Below are positions 42,554-51,523 of a stretch of 64,000 nucleotides of DNA, one piece after another (positions within the stretch are counted from its first letter, which is position 1; the number at the start of each line of letters is the position of its first letter). The DNA is from Aliitabrizicola sp041905595 (GTDB lineage: Bacteria; Pseudomonadota; Alphaproteobacteria; Rhodobacterales; Rhodobacteraceae): contig JAYRKT010000022.1 in assembly GCA_041905595.1 (NCBI GenBank), positions 1-64,000 of the forward strand, in the 5' to 3' direction. Position numbers and translations under genes: made by a program. The notes beneath the pieces are model-generated. The model was given only the letters and a program-made list of their open reading frames with translations. It was not told where the DNA came from and did not search any database.

Positions 42554-43708
42554 ATGGCCCCTGCGCGGTTCCGCTGGCATCCCGCCGCCCGGATCGTCAC
42601 GGCCGAGGGGGTCAGCGACGGGTCTGGCGCTGCCTCCGGCCCCGTTATCGCGCCCCGCCCCTCGACGGCGGCCCTCGGTCAATCGATGGCCGCGGCGGCG
42701 GCGGGGATTGCCTTCCGCATCGGTGGCGGGGACCAGCTGCCGGAGCCCGGCGACTGCCTTGAAACCCTCACTTCGGGTTCGACCGGGACCCCGCGACGGA
42801 TCCGCCGCACGCAGGCATCTTGGATCGCGAGTTTCGAGGTCAATGCCCGGCTGTTCGGCCTTGGTCCGGGTCGCCGCGTGGGCATTCCCGGGCAGTTGGT
42901 GCAGTCGCTCGCACTCTACGGTTCGATCGAGACCTTGCATCTGGGAGGCCAACTGCATCCCCTCGATGGTCTGCGCCCGGACCATCAGGCGCAGGAGATC
43001 CGGACCCAGGGCATCGACACGCTCTATTCCAGCCCCGTCCAAATGCGCCTGATAGCCGAGGCCGGGCTGCCACTCCCGTCCCTGCAGCTTGTCCTGTGCG
43101 GTGGGGCAAGGCTTGATCCCGCGACACGCGACCTTGTTGCGAACGTCGCGCCGGGGGCCAGTCTTTGCGAATTCTATGGCGCGGCAGAAGCAAGCTTCAT
43201 TACCCTTTCCGACGCCGATACGCCGACGGAGTCCGTTGGCCGGGCCTATCCCGGCACCGAGATCGAGGTGCGCGACGGCGAAATCTGGGTGCGCTCGCCG
43301 TACCTGTTTCAGGACTATGCCGGTGATCCCGGCCCCGCCCGTTGGCGGGATGGCTGGCTGTCCGTCGGAGAGTTCGGGCGGCTCGAGAATGGGTACCTCT
43401 ACCTGCTTGGCCGCGCTGGACGCATGGTCACTGTGGCCGACCAGAACGTCTTTCCCGAGGCGGTCGAGAGCTTTCTTCTGACCTTGCCGGGGGTGACCCG
43501 CGCCGCCGCCCTTGTCCGCCCGGACCCGCGGCGCGGCCATGTGATCGAGGCTTTCGTCAGCGGCGGCGACGCGGATGCGGTCCTTTTGGCCTGCCGCAGC
43601 CAGCTTGGCCCCCTGGCCGCACCCCGCCGCATCCATCGCATTGCCGACTGGCCCTTGCTCCCTTCCGGCAAGACCGACCTCGCGGCGCTGGAGCGGGCCC
43701 TGCCATGA
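42554..43708 (+). CDS. Short class I adenylate-forming ligase
   Basis: A 384-residue AMP-forming enzyme, shorter than the usual 500 or more because much of the N-terminal subdomain is missing. The core motifs remain: ATP loop TSGSTGTPRRIRRT (A3), YGAAEASF (A5), WLSVGEFGRLENGYLYLLGR (A7/A8) and the catalytic lysine in LLPSGKTDLAALE (A10). It could activate a carboxylate as an AMP or CoA ester. It is coupled on both sides, to the aldolase and by ATGA to the thiolase-like protein. Substrate not identifiable. Confidence 0.82.
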   Translation: MAPARFRWHPAARIVTAEGVSDGSGAASGPVIAPRPSTAALGQSMAAAAAGIAFRIGGGDQLPEPGDCLETLTSGSTGTPRRIRRTQASWIASFEVNARLFGLGPGRRVGIPGQLVQSLALYGSIETLHLGGQLHPLDGLRPDHQAQEIRTQGIDTLYSSPVQMRLIAEAGLPLPSLQLVLCGGARLDPATRDLVANVAPGASLCEFYGAAEASFITLSDADTPTESVGRAYPGTEIEVRDGEIWVRSPYLFQDYAGDPGPARWRDGWLSVGEFGRLENGYLYLLGRAGRMVTVADQNVFPEAVESFLLTLPGVTRAAALVRPDPRRGHVIEAFVSGGDADAVLLACRSQLGPLAAPRRIHRIADWPLLPSGKTDLAALERALP

Positions 43709-44799
43709 CTGCCTGGATCACGGCCGCCTTTCGCAGCCCGGTCGCCCCGCGCGGCGGCGCGCTTGCCCGGTTGCACGCCCATGACCTTGCCGCCCCCCTG
43801 GTCGGCCCTTGCCTCGCGGCCGGCGGGATCGAAACGGATCTGGTGGACGAGCTGATCCTGTCGAATGTCCTTGGCGAAGGCGGGAATCCCGCCCGCCTTG
43901 CTGCGCTTGCCGCTGGTCTGCCCGAGCGCGTGGCGGGGCTGACCATCGACCGCCAATGCGCGGGCGGCCTGGATGCGATCCTATTGGCGGCAGCGCTGGT
44001 CGAGTCAGGCCAGGCCGCGGCCGTTCTGGCCGGTGGCAGCGAAAGTTATTCGCGCCGACCGCTCCGACTGCGCACCGACCCGTCCGGCGGCGGACCCGTC
44101 GCCTATGACCAGGCGCGTTTCACCCCTTGGCCCGACCGCGACCCCGACATGGCCGAAGCCGCTGCCACGCTGGCTGAACGCCTTGGCATCACCCGTGCCG
44201 AGCAAGAGGCCTGGGCCGTGGCGAGCCATGCCAAGGCCCTAGCGGCGCGGGAGCGACTGTGGGCCGAGATCGTTCCGCTTGCCGGACAGACCGATGATGC
44301 CTTCACCCGCCGACTGACGGCCGCGACCGCGGCACGCGCGCAATCCATCGCCGGCAGCATCACTGCGGCGACGGCGGCAGTGGCGGCAGACGGGGCGGCC
44401 CTGTGCCTTGTCGTCTCGGACAGGCTGATGCGGCGGGCGCCGCGCGCCTTGCGCATCCTGGGTGGCATTACGCTTGGTGCCCGGCCCGAGGAACCGGGCC
44501 TCGCCCCTATCCCGGCCATCGCCGCTTGCCTCGCCAAGTGCGGCGTGACACCCCAACAGATCGCCCAGGCCGAGATCATGGAAGCCTACGCCGTTCAGGC
44601 CATGGCCTGCATCAGCGGGGCGGGTCTCGATCCGGGCCGGGTCAACCCGAATGGCGGAGCGCTGGCACGCGGCCATCCGGTCGGCGCATCGGGTGCGATT
44701 CTTGCGACGCGGCTGTTTCACGATCTGGGGGGTGGGATCGGGCTCGCCGCCATCGCGGCGGCAGGCGGGATCGGCAGTGCGCTGCTGCTTCAGGGCTGA
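43705..44799 (+). CDS. Thiolase-like protein lacking the second catalytic cysteine
   Basis: A 364-residue thiolase-fold protein. The nucleophile is present (DRQCAGGLDA, about residue 87), as is the catalytic His (ALARGHPVGASGA). Where thiolases have C-x-G-G-G-x-G near the C-terminus this protein has AAAGGIG, so the base-acting Cys is Ala; the NEAFA motif reads MEAYA, losing the conserved Asn. It is therefore unlikely to be an ordinary acetyl-CoA acetyltransferase and may catalyse acyl transfer or a different condensation. ATGA overlap with the AMP-ligase suggests substrate hand-off. Sharp end at a convergent DUF2484 gene. Confidence 0.85.
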   Translation: MTAWITAAFRSPVAPRGGALARLHAHDLAAPLVGPCLAAGGIETDLVDELILSNVLGEGGNPARLAALAAGLPERVAGLTIDRQCAGGLDAILLAAALVESGQAAAVLAGGSESYSRRPLRLRTDPSGGGPVAYDQARFTPWPDRDPDMAEAAATLAERLGITRAEQEAWAVASHAKALAARERLWAEIVPLAGQTDDAFTRRLTAATAARAQSIAGSITAATAAVAADGAALCLVVSDRLMRRAPRALRILGGITLGARPEEPGLAPIPAIAACLAKCGVTPQQIAQAEIMEAYAVQAMACISGAGLDPGRVNPNGGALARGHPVGASGAILATRLFHDLGGGIGLAAIAAAGGIGSALLLQG

Positions 44800-44802
44800 G
44801 CG

Positions 44803-45066
44803 CTATTCGGCCGGGCTCTGCTGGAACACGCGACGACGAATACCGCGCCAGAGATAGATCAAGGGCCAACGCAGAACCGAGGACCCCGCTGCCAAGGCCA
44901 GCATCCCGATCCACGGACCGTTTTCATACGTGACCCAGCCGAGGATGGGGATGCCGATCGAGATCAGCATATAGGCCGCGCGCCAATGGTGATCGCGGCT
45001 GGGCAGCATGGCGATCACATTCGCCACGACAAGCCAGAGGCAGACGGCAACTAGGGACGGGCTCAC
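44803..45066 (-). CDS. DUF2484 membrane protein, second copy
   Basis: An 87-residue protein with three hydrophobic segments and a basic C-terminal tail (WPLIYLWRGIRRRVF). It belongs to DUF2484, a small membrane family that I know chiefly next to mur genes in Rhodobacteraceae. It overlaps the first copy by four bases and shares the pattern LxWxxxANVxAxLPxRxxxW. Function unknown; association with peptidoglycan synthesis is by context. Confidence 0.8.
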   Translation of the reverse strand: MSPSLVAVCLWLVVANVIAMLPSRDHHWRAAYMLISIGIPILGWVTYENGPWIGMLALAAGSSVLRWPLIYLWRGIRRRVFQQSPAE

Positions 45067-45329
45067 TGGTTCTGCTCCCCGACCCGTTCAACTGGCAATC
45101 CGAACGCACGACGGCCGAAATAGATCAGCGGCCGGCGGAACATCGACCCGAAGGCCAGCAGCGCAACGGCAGACCAGATCCAGCCATGGACCCAGCCGAT
45201 CCAGCCGATCAGCACCGGCGCCACGATCAGCAGCGCCAGCCCCGGAACCATCTGGCGGCGATAGGGCAGCAGGGCCACGGCGGTCGCGGCCAGCACCCAG
45301 ATGCAGGCAAGCGTCAGTGGAGTGGACAT
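45063..45329 (-). CDS. DUF2484 membrane protein, first copy
   Basis: An 88-residue protein with three hydrophobic helices (LACIWVLAATAVALLPY, VAPVLIGWIGWVHGW, AVALLAFGSMF) and a conserved RRPLIYFGRRAFG tail, similar to the next gene. It follows murC by 78 bases on the same strand. The frame opens upstream, but ATG 45329 gives the normal family N-terminus. In related genomes I recall DUF2484 genes flanking murB; here the two copies are adjacent without it. Confidence 0.8.
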   Translation of the reverse strand: MSTPLTLACIWVLAATAVALLPYRRQMVPGLALLIVAPVLIGWIGWVHGWIWSAVALLAFGSMFRRPLIYFGRRAFGLPVERVGEQNQ

Positions 45330-45407
45330 GCTTGCGTCTCCTCCCTGACACTGGGTAGCGCAGTCCACACGCAGAAGGCGATAGTTCTTTGGGATAGGAG
45401 CGTCATC

Positions 45408-46814
45408 TCACGCCCCAAGCCGCGCCGGCAGGCCATTGGCCCAGGCCGAGATCGTGCCGGCCCCAAGGCAGACGACCATGTCGCCCGGCCGCGCCTGTTC
45501 CTTGACCAGCCGCGCCAGATCCTCTTCCGACAGGATCGCGCGGGCATGGCGGTGCCCGTGGGCGATCAGGCCCGCGACGAGATCATCGCGCGTGGCTCCG
45601 GGGATCGGATCCTCGCCTGCAGCGTAAACCTCGGCGATGGCGACGACGTCGGCCTCGTTGAAGCAGGTGCAGAAGTCCTCGAACAGGTTGGAGAGGCGCG
45701 TGTAACGGTGCGGCTGGTGGACGGCGATGATCCGCCCCTTGGTCGCCTGGCGCGCGGCCTTCAGCACCGCTGCGATCTCGACCGGGTGGTGGCCATAATC
45801 GTCGATGATGGTGACGCCGCCCAGCACCTCGCCCACCTTGGTGAAGCGGCGGTTGACGCCACCGAACTTGGCCAGCGCCTCGCGGATTTCCTCTTTCTTC
45901 ATGCCGAGATGGCGCGCGACCGCGATGGCTGCCAGCGCGTTCGACACGTTGTGGTCGCCCGGCATCGGCAGGGTCATGCCCTCGATCATGCTGCTGTCGC
46001 CCTCGTTCTGAAGGGCGACGTCGAAATGCGCCGTGCCATTCTCGAACCGCAGGTTCAGGGCGCGCACATCCGCCTGCGCATTGAAGCCGAAGGTCACGAC
46101 CCGGCGGTCGGTGACGCGGCCGACCAGAGCCTGCACCTCGGGGTGATCGGTGCAGCAGACGGCGAGGCCGTAGAAGGGCACGTTCGATACGAAATCGAGG
46201 AAACCCTTCCTGAGCGCGTCGAAGCTGCCCCAGTGCTCCATGTGTTCGGGGTCGATGTTGGTGACGATGGCGATGGTTGCGGGCAGACGGTTGAAGGAGC
46301 CGTCCGATTCATCGGCCTCCACCACCATCCATTCCCCTGCCCCGGCGCGGGCGTTGGAGCCATAGGCGTGGATGATGCCGCCGTTGATGACGGTCGGGTC
46401 GAAGCCGCCCTTGTCCAGAAGCGTCGCGACCATCGTGGTGGTCGTGGTCTTCCCGTGCGTTCCGGCGATGGCGATGTTCGATTTCAGCCGCATCAGTTCG
46501 GCCAGCATCTCGGCCCGGCGCACGACCGGCAGCTTGCGCCTGCGCGCTTCTTCCAGTTCGGGGTTGCCCTTCTTGATGGCGGACGAGATCACCACCACCG
46601 CCGCCTCGCCGATGTTCTCGGCCCGCTGGCCCTCGAAGAAGGTCGCACCCAGTTCGACCAGCCGGTCGGTGATCTTCGACGCCTTTGCGTCCGACCCCTG
46701 CACCGTGTAGCCAAGCGTGATGAGCACCTCGGCGATGCCGGACATGCCGATGCCGCCGATGCCGACGAAATGGATTGGTCCCAGTTCGAGCGGAAGTTTG
46801 GTTGCCGCGTTCAT
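45408..46814 (-). CDS. murC: UDP-N-acetylmuramate-L-alanine ligase
   Basis: A 468-residue cytoplasmic ligase adding L-Ala to UDP-MurNAc with ATP. IHFVGIGGIGMSGIAE opens the N-terminal domain; the P-loop is GTHGKTTTT; HPVEIAAVL and FQPHR-type VHQPHRYTRL mark the C-terminal domain. Full length for the family. It overlaps murG by four bases (ATGA) in the usual gene order. Confidence 0.96.
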   Translation of the reverse strand: MNAATKLPLELGPIHFVGIGGIGMSGIAEVLITLGYTVQGSDAKASKITDRLVELGATFFEGQRAENIGEAAVVVISSAIKKGNPELEEARRRKLPVVRRAEMLAELMRLKSNIAIAGTHGKTTTTTMVATLLDKGGFDPTVINGGIIHAYGSNARAGAGEWMVVEADESDGSFNRLPATIAIVTNIDPEHMEHWGSFDALRKGFLDFVSNVPFYGLAVCCTDHPEVQALVGRVTDRRVVTFGFNAQADVRALNLRFENGTAHFDVALQNEGDSSMIEGMTLPMPGDHNVSNALAAIAVARHLGMKKEEIREALAKFGGVNRRFTKVGEVLGGVTIIDDYGHHPVEIAAVLKAARQATKGRIIAVHQPHRYTRLSNLFEDFCTCFNEADVVAIAEVYAAGEDPIPGATRDDLVAGLIAHGHRHARAILSEEDLARLVKEQARPGDMVVCLGAGTISAWANGLPARLGA

Positions 46815-47947
46815 GCGCCGCCTTTCTCGTCTTGGGCCGCCGGAATGCCGGCCGCCAGTCGTTCCACGATCTCGACCAGCCGTGTCGTGGCATCCGGCCG
46901 GCCTTGCGTCAGGGCGGCCCGGGCCATCGCCTCGGCCTTGGCGGGTTCCCCCAAAATCGCGGCGATATGGCCGGAAAGACCGGCGGGATCAAGCTCGGAT
47001 TCGCGAATGACGATTGCGGCCCCGGCGTCAGACAGGCCTTTGGCATTGGCCGCCTGATGGTCGCCGGTCGCAGCGGCAAAGGGGATCAGGATCGAGGGCC
47101 GGCCCACCACCGATATGTCGGCGACCGACGATGCACCCGAGCGCGAGATCACCAGTTGTGCTTCGGACAGGCGGCGCGGGATGTCGGTGAAGAAGGGCTC
47201 AATTTCGACCTTGATGCCAGCAGCGTCATAGGTCGCCTGGGCACGTTCGGCATCTTCCTCGCGGGCCTGATGGGCTACGCGCAGCCGATCCCTCAGCGGT
47301 TCAGGCAGGGTCGCAATGGCCGCGGGCACCACATCGGACAGGATACGGGCACCCTGGCTGCCGCCAATCACCAGAAGGCTCATCGGGTAGTCGCCTGGCG
47401 CGATGTAGCCTGCGCCGGCCCGGTCAAGCACGGCCTGCCGCACCGGATTGCCGGTATGGATTCCACCGACCCCGTCGGGCAGCGCCGTCGGCCACGTGCC
47501 GCAGGCCACCGCATCGACGCGAGAGGCGAAAGCCGTGTTTACCTTGCCGAGCACGCCGTTCTGTTCGTGGATCATGCGCGGGATCCGCAGCACTGTCGCC
47601 GCCGACAGGGCCGGGATCGTCGGGTAGCCGCCGAAGCCGACAACGACCGTTGGCCGGTCGCGCAGCATCTGCCCCGTGGCGCCGAGCACCCCGCCAGCAA
47701 TCCGGAACGGAACGGCCAGCCTTGCCGCCGCCCCGCCACGGGCGAAGGTGGCCGAAGAGATTTCCTCGATCACGACCTCTTCGGGAAAGGCTATGGCGTA
47801 ACGGGCACCACGGGCGTCGGTGGACAACTTCACCCGCCAACCCTTGGCGATCATCGCTTCGGCCAACGCCTGGGCGGGGAACATGTGCCCGCCCGTGCCG
47901 CCAGCTGCGATCAGCAGCAGCGGTGCGCGATCGCCCCGCCCCGCCAT
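46811..47947 (-). CDS. murG: Lipid II synthase (UDP-GlcNAc transferase)
   Basis: A 378-residue GT28 glycosyltransferase making lipid II at the inner face of the membrane. Motifs are AAGGTGGHMFPAQALA (N-terminal glycine loop), GFGGYPTIP, HEQNGVLGKVN and the GGSQGARILSD loop in the second domain. The start at 47947 is one base after the ftsW stop; the open frame continues into ftsW but is not homologous. Ribosome site weak, suggesting coupling to ftsW. Confidence 0.95.
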   Translation of the reverse strand: MAGRGDRAPLLLIAAGGTGGHMFPAQALAEAMIAKGWRVKLSTDARGARYAIAFPEEVVIEEISSATFARGGAAARLAVPFRIAGGVLGATGQMLRDRPTVVVGFGGYPTIPALSAATVLRIPRMIHEQNGVLGKVNTAFASRVDAVACGTWPTALPDGVGGIHTGNPVRQAVLDRAGAGYIAPGDYPMSLLVIGGSQGARILSDVVPAAIATLPEPLRDRLRVAHQAREEDAERAQATYDAAGIKVEIEPFFTDIPRRLSEAQLVISRSGASSVADISVVGRPSILIPFAAATGDHQAANAKGLSDAGAAIVIRESELDPAGLSGHIAAILGEPAKAEAMARAALTQGRPDATTRLVEIVERLAAGIPAAQDEKGGA

Positions 47948-47948
47948 C

Positions 47949-49115
47949 TTACCGGCCCCGCTTGAACAGGATGTCGCCCATCTCGCCCTGCGGCCTCTGC
48001 CGCGTGAAGGCAAGCAGCATGCCCACCGTGATCCCGGCGGCGATGACAGACGAACCGCCGTAACTGACGAAGGGAAGCGTCATGCCCTTGGCCGGCAGCA
48101 GGCGCACGGCAACGCCCATGTTGATCATCGCCTGGACGCCGAACATGCAGGCCAGCCCGGTGCCGGCGAGACGGCTGAACGGATCACGTTCGCGCGTCAG
48201 CCGCCAGAGCGAGCGGACGGTGATCGCGGCATAAAGCGCGATGATGATGAGGACCAGCACAAGGCCATATTCCTCGGCCGCGACGGCGATGATGAAGTCG
48301 GTATGGGCATCGGGCAGTGACCACTTCACCTGCCCCTCGCCCACGCCAACCCCGAAGAATCCGCCTTCCTGTATGGCGTTTGCGGCATAACCCAGCTGGG
48401 TGCGCGGATCGACATCCGGCGTCAGGAAGCCGTCGATGCGGCGGGCGAAATGCTCGGAATGAGCATAGGCGAACATGCCGCCTGCGGTGACCAGCCCGCC
48501 GATCGTGGTGATCAGCAGGAACGGCGCCCCGGCAACGAAATACATCACGCCCCAGCCGAACAGCACCAGCGCCGCCTGCCCGAAGTCCGGCTGAAGCGCC
48601 AGAAGCAGGACGACAATCACCGCCATGACGAAGGAGATCAGTTTGCCCGGCGGGCCGTTCAGATCCTGGCCGGCCGCGATGAGCCAGGCGCAGACGACGA
48701 CGAAGAACGGTTTGAGGAACTCCGACGGCTGGAAGGACAGGAAGCCCATCGAGAACCAGCGCACGGCCCCCTTGCCGAAATCGGTCCCCAGGAAAGGCAA
48801 GAGGCACAGCGCCCCGAAGAACATGGCAAACCCGATGACAGACAGCCGGCGGACAAGCTGCGGCGTCATCATCGAGGTTGCCATCATCGCGACCATCGCC
48901 ATACCGCCGAAGATCGCCTGGCGCTGGACGTAGTGGAACGGGTCCAGCCCGTTGCGCGTGGCCAGCGGCACCGAGGCCGCGAGACCCAGCAGCAGACCGA
49001 TGCCGAACAGCATCATGATCGAGGTCATCGACCACTTGTCGATCGTTCGCCACCAACGGGGGAGTACCGGCTCGCCCACACGTGCGGGCATGGAGCCATA
49101 GACCATCTCAGTCAT
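47949..49115 (-). CDS. ftsW: SEDS-family peptidoglycan polymerase FtsW
   Basis: A 388-residue polytopic protein with about ten helices, the SEDS glycosyltransferase of the division machinery. Typical segments are RWFSMGFLSFQPSEFLK, QPDFGQAALVLF, ATQLGYAANAIQEGGFFGVGVGEGQVKW (family core, described in part) and LPFVSYGGSSVIA. The essential Asp in QPDFGQ is present. The next upstream gene on the strand is not murD but a GFA-family gene 139 bases away. Confidence 0.95.
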   Translation of the reverse strand: MTEMVYGSMPARVGEPVLPRWWRTIDKWSMTSIMMLFGIGLLLGLAASVPLATRNGLDPFHYVQRQAIFGGMAMVAMMATSMMTPQLVRRLSVIGFAMFFGALCLLPFLGTDFGKGAVRWFSMGFLSFQPSEFLKPFFVVVCAWLIAAGQDLNGPPGKLISFVMAVIVVLLLALQPDFGQAALVLFGWGVMYFVAGAPFLLITTIGGLVTAGGMFAYAHSEHFARRIDGFLTPDVDPRTQLGYAANAIQEGGFFGVGVGEGQVKWSLPDAHTDFIIAVAAEEYGLVLVLIIIALYAAITVRSLWRLTRERDPFSRLAGTGLACMFGVQAMINMGVAVRLLPAKGMTLPFVSYGGSSVIAAGITVGMLLAFTRQRPQGEMGDILFKRGR

Positions 49116-49254
49116 GGTGCGTCGCCTGTTCCGCCTTCACGCAGGGCTGCTCACCCCGCCACTGTCTCGATCGCCCGGTTTTCCGGGTCTGGCGGCAGAC
49201 TAGCGGATAAGCCCGCGCAAGGCCAGAGAAAACCCGGCCGAAAACCAGTCCTGC

Positions 49255-49710
49255 CTAAGCCTTCAGCACCTCGCGCCGCGCAAGGCTGGCGGCCGGCCAG
49301 AGCCAGTTTGTGCTGTAGTATTCCTCGAAGGCCGGGGTTCCTTCGGGCAGCACTATCCAAGGCAACTTGGTCGAGGTGAAGATGTGGACATCGGGCGGGC
49401 AATCGCCGGGGGTCTTCAGCGTTCCGACTCGAACAAAGGCAAGCTTGCGGCGCAGGCTGGCGTAGTGGGACCACAGGGCAACATGGCACGCCGGACAGCG
49501 GGCGATTTCCTGCCCCTTGCCAGAGGCAGACGGAGTCATCACGTACTGAATCTCGCCATCGACCTGTAGCCGGGACATCTCGATCAGGGCATTCAGCGCG
49601 AAGGCCGATCCTGTTTCCCGCTGGCACCACGTACAGTGGCAGGCGTGAACGAACATCGGCCTGTCGGTCATCCGGTACCGGATGCGGCCACAGGTACATT
49701 GCCCTTCCAT
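49255..49710 (-). CDS. GFA-family zinc protein, second copy
   Basis: A 151-residue Gfa/CENP-V-fold protein. Zinc ligands are seen in QCTCGRIRYRM, CHCTWCQRETGSAF and CPACHVALW. Differs from the copy at 29586 in length and sequence, being closer to the classical family with the GSAF motif. The start at 49710 follows AGAGGGGG. It lies upstream of ftsW on the same strand and may share transcription by accident of insertion. Confidence 0.85.
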   Translation of the reverse strand: MEGQCTCGRIRYRMTDRPMFVHACHCTWCQRETGSAFALNALIEMSRLQVDGEIQYVMTPSASGKGQEIARCPACHVALWSHYASLRRKLAFVRVGTLKTPGDCPPDVHIFTSTKLPWIVLPEGTPAFEEYYSTNWLWPAASLARREVLKA

Positions 49711-49787
49711 CGGTTCGCCCCCTCTTCTGCCTTTCAGGGCAATCATCGCGCAGCCTGCGGCATGCGCAAGCGATTGATCGAGCTGCC

Positions 49788-50231
49788 CTAACGCAGTTGC
49801 GCCAACACCTTGGCCAGGGCAACGGCATCCTGCCCGGAAAGCCCCTCTTGCACGAGGCGGTGTTCCTCGCGCCAAAGCGGAACTGCCCGGGCGACCACCT
49901 CGCGCCCTGCGGCGGTCAACCTCGGCCTCCTGACGCGGGCGTCGGCCTCGTCCGCAGAAAGCTGCAGCAGGCCCCTGCGTTCCAGCGTTTTCACCGCTGC
50001 CGTAAGAGTGGTCGAATCCATCGCGAGAAAATCCGCGAGTTCGCCAAGCTTTGGCTGCCAGGCCCCGCTCAGCGCCACCATCAGGGAAAACTGCCCATTT
50101 GTGATCCCGAGCGGCGCAAACAGCCGGTCGAAACGACGGGCCAGAACCCGCGCCGCGCGCTGTGACGCAAGACACAGGCATTCGTCGCGGATTTCGTGAA
50201 TTGTGGATACAGGAATACTTGTCTCGTCCAT
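49788..50231 (-). CDS. MarR-family regulator
   Basis: A 147-residue MarR regulator with a winged helix (LGELADFLAMDSTTLTAAVK, LERRGLLQLS) and dimerising terminal helices; the wing contains DARVRRPRLTAAG. It is divergent from an MFS transporter with a 12-base palindrome ATTGATATCAAT between, the common arrangement for a drug- or phenol-responsive repressor and its exporter. Confidence 0.88.
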   Translation of the reverse strand: MDETSIPVSTIHEIRDECLCLASQRAARVLARRFDRLFAPLGITNGQFSLMVALSGAWQPKLGELADFLAMDSTTLTAAVKTLERRGLLQLSADEADARVRRPRLTAAGREVVARAVPLWREEHRLVQEGLSGQDAVALAKVLAQLR

Positions 50232-50236
50232 GTTAT

Positions 50237-50248
50237 ATTGATATCAAT
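50237..50248. promoter_or_regulatory. MarR-type palindrome
   Basis: ATTGATATCAAT is a perfect 12-base palindrome six bases upstream of the MarR start, in the intergenic region shared with the MFS gene. MarR proteins typically bind such AT-rich palindromes. Confidence 0.6.
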
Positions 50249-50304
50249 CTAATCATTGGAACGCAACTCTGGTCGCCGGGAGTTGCGATCGCGGAGAGAC
50301 GGTC

Positions 50305-51516
50305 ATGGCAGAGTCGCCCTATCGCTGGATCATCGTTGCCGCAGGCGGCCTGATGGGTTGTGTGGCAATGGGGGCGCTGTTTTCCCTGCCCGTCCTGTTG
50401 ACTCCAATGGCGGCAGAAACCGGGTGGTCGCGCACCGGCATCTCCTCGGCAATGACCATCGGCTTTCTTGCCATGGCACTGACCTCGATGGGCTGGGGGG
50501 CCTTGTCGGACCGCTTCGGCGCACGACCGGTGGTGATGACCGGTGCCGCCTTGTTTTCCGCAAGCCTGTTCCTCGCCAGCCGCGCCCCCAACCTGCTGGT
50601 CTTCCAGATTTGCTTTGGTGGGCTTGTGGGCGGTGCCGTCGCGGCCTTCTTCGCCCCCATGATGGCGACCGTAACCGGGTGGTTCACCACGCAGCGCAGC
50701 CTTGCCGTTTCGCTGGTTTCGGCGGGGATGGGGCTTGCGCCCGTCACCATGTCGCCGCTCGTTGCAAGGATGATCGAAACGCATGACTGGCGCACAGTGC
50801 TGTCGACACTCGCGCTGATCGTCGCGGCGGTGAACGTCCCGACGGCAATGCTGTTGCGCCAGCCGCCCCGGCAGGAAGAAAGCGGGGCCGAGATGCAGGA
50901 CGTCCCGGCACACGACATGACGGTCCGCCAAGCCGTGACATCGCTGCCGTTCATGGTGCTCGTCGCCACCAACTTTTTCTGCTGCGCGACCCATTCCGGA
51001 CCTATCTTCCACACCGTCAGCTACGCTGAACTCTGTGGCCTGTCCGCGATCATTGCGGTCTCGATCTACTCGGTCGAGGGGATCGCCGGCATGTTCGGCC
51101 GGATCGGTTTCGGGGTGATGGGCGACCGCTTCGGCGCCAAGCGAGTTCTGGTAGCGGGGCTGCTGGCGCAGGCCTTCGGAGCGCTCGGCTATTTCTTCGC
51201 GCGCGAACTGATCCAGTTCTACACGGTCGCCGCCTTTTTCGGCTTCATCTATGCCGGGATCATGCCGCTCTATGCCGTGCTGATCCGCGAGAATTTCCCG
51301 ATGAGGATGATGGGCACGATCATGGGCGGAACCGGCATGGCGGGGTCGCTTGGCATGGCAAGCGGCCCGCTGCTGGGCGGCTGGATCTTTGACACCACCG
51401 GCGGCTACGGCGCGCTTTACATCACCAGCTTCGTCTTCGGCCTGATGGCTTTCGCCATCGCGACGACCTTCCGGCCGTTCCCGACCGAGGCTCAGGGCGC
51501 TGTTCGCACTGCCTGA
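50305..51516 (+). CDS. MFS transporter (OFA/monocarboxylate-like)
   Basis: A 403-residue major facilitator with 12 predicted helices. The motif GALSDRFGARPVVMTGA marks loop 2-3 and GVMGDRFGAKRVLVAG the second half. The sequence resembles the oxalate/formate antiporter (OFA) and monocarboxylate subgroup (ETGWSRTGISSAMTIGF). Divergent from MarR, which probably regulates it. Substrate not determinable. Confidence 0.87.
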   Translation: MAESPYRWIIVAAGGLMGCVAMGALFSLPVLLTPMAAETGWSRTGISSAMTIGFLAMALTSMGWGALSDRFGARPVVMTGAALFSASLFLASRAPNLLVFQICFGGLVGGAVAAFFAPMMATVTGWFTTQRSLAVSLVSAGMGLAPVTMSPLVARMIETHDWRTVLSTLALIVAAVNVPTAMLLRQPPRQEESGAEMQDVPAHDMTVRQAVTSLPFMVLVATNFFCCATHSGPIFHTVSYAELCGLSAIIAVSIYSVEGIAGMFGRIGFGVMGDRFGAKRVLVAGLLAQAFGALGYFFARELIQFYTVAAFFGFIYAGIMPLYAVLIRENFPMRMMGTIMGGTGMAGSLGMASGPLLGGWIFDTTGGYGALYITSFVFGLMAFAIATTFRPFPTEAQGAVRTA

Positions 51517-51523
51517 CGTCCAG

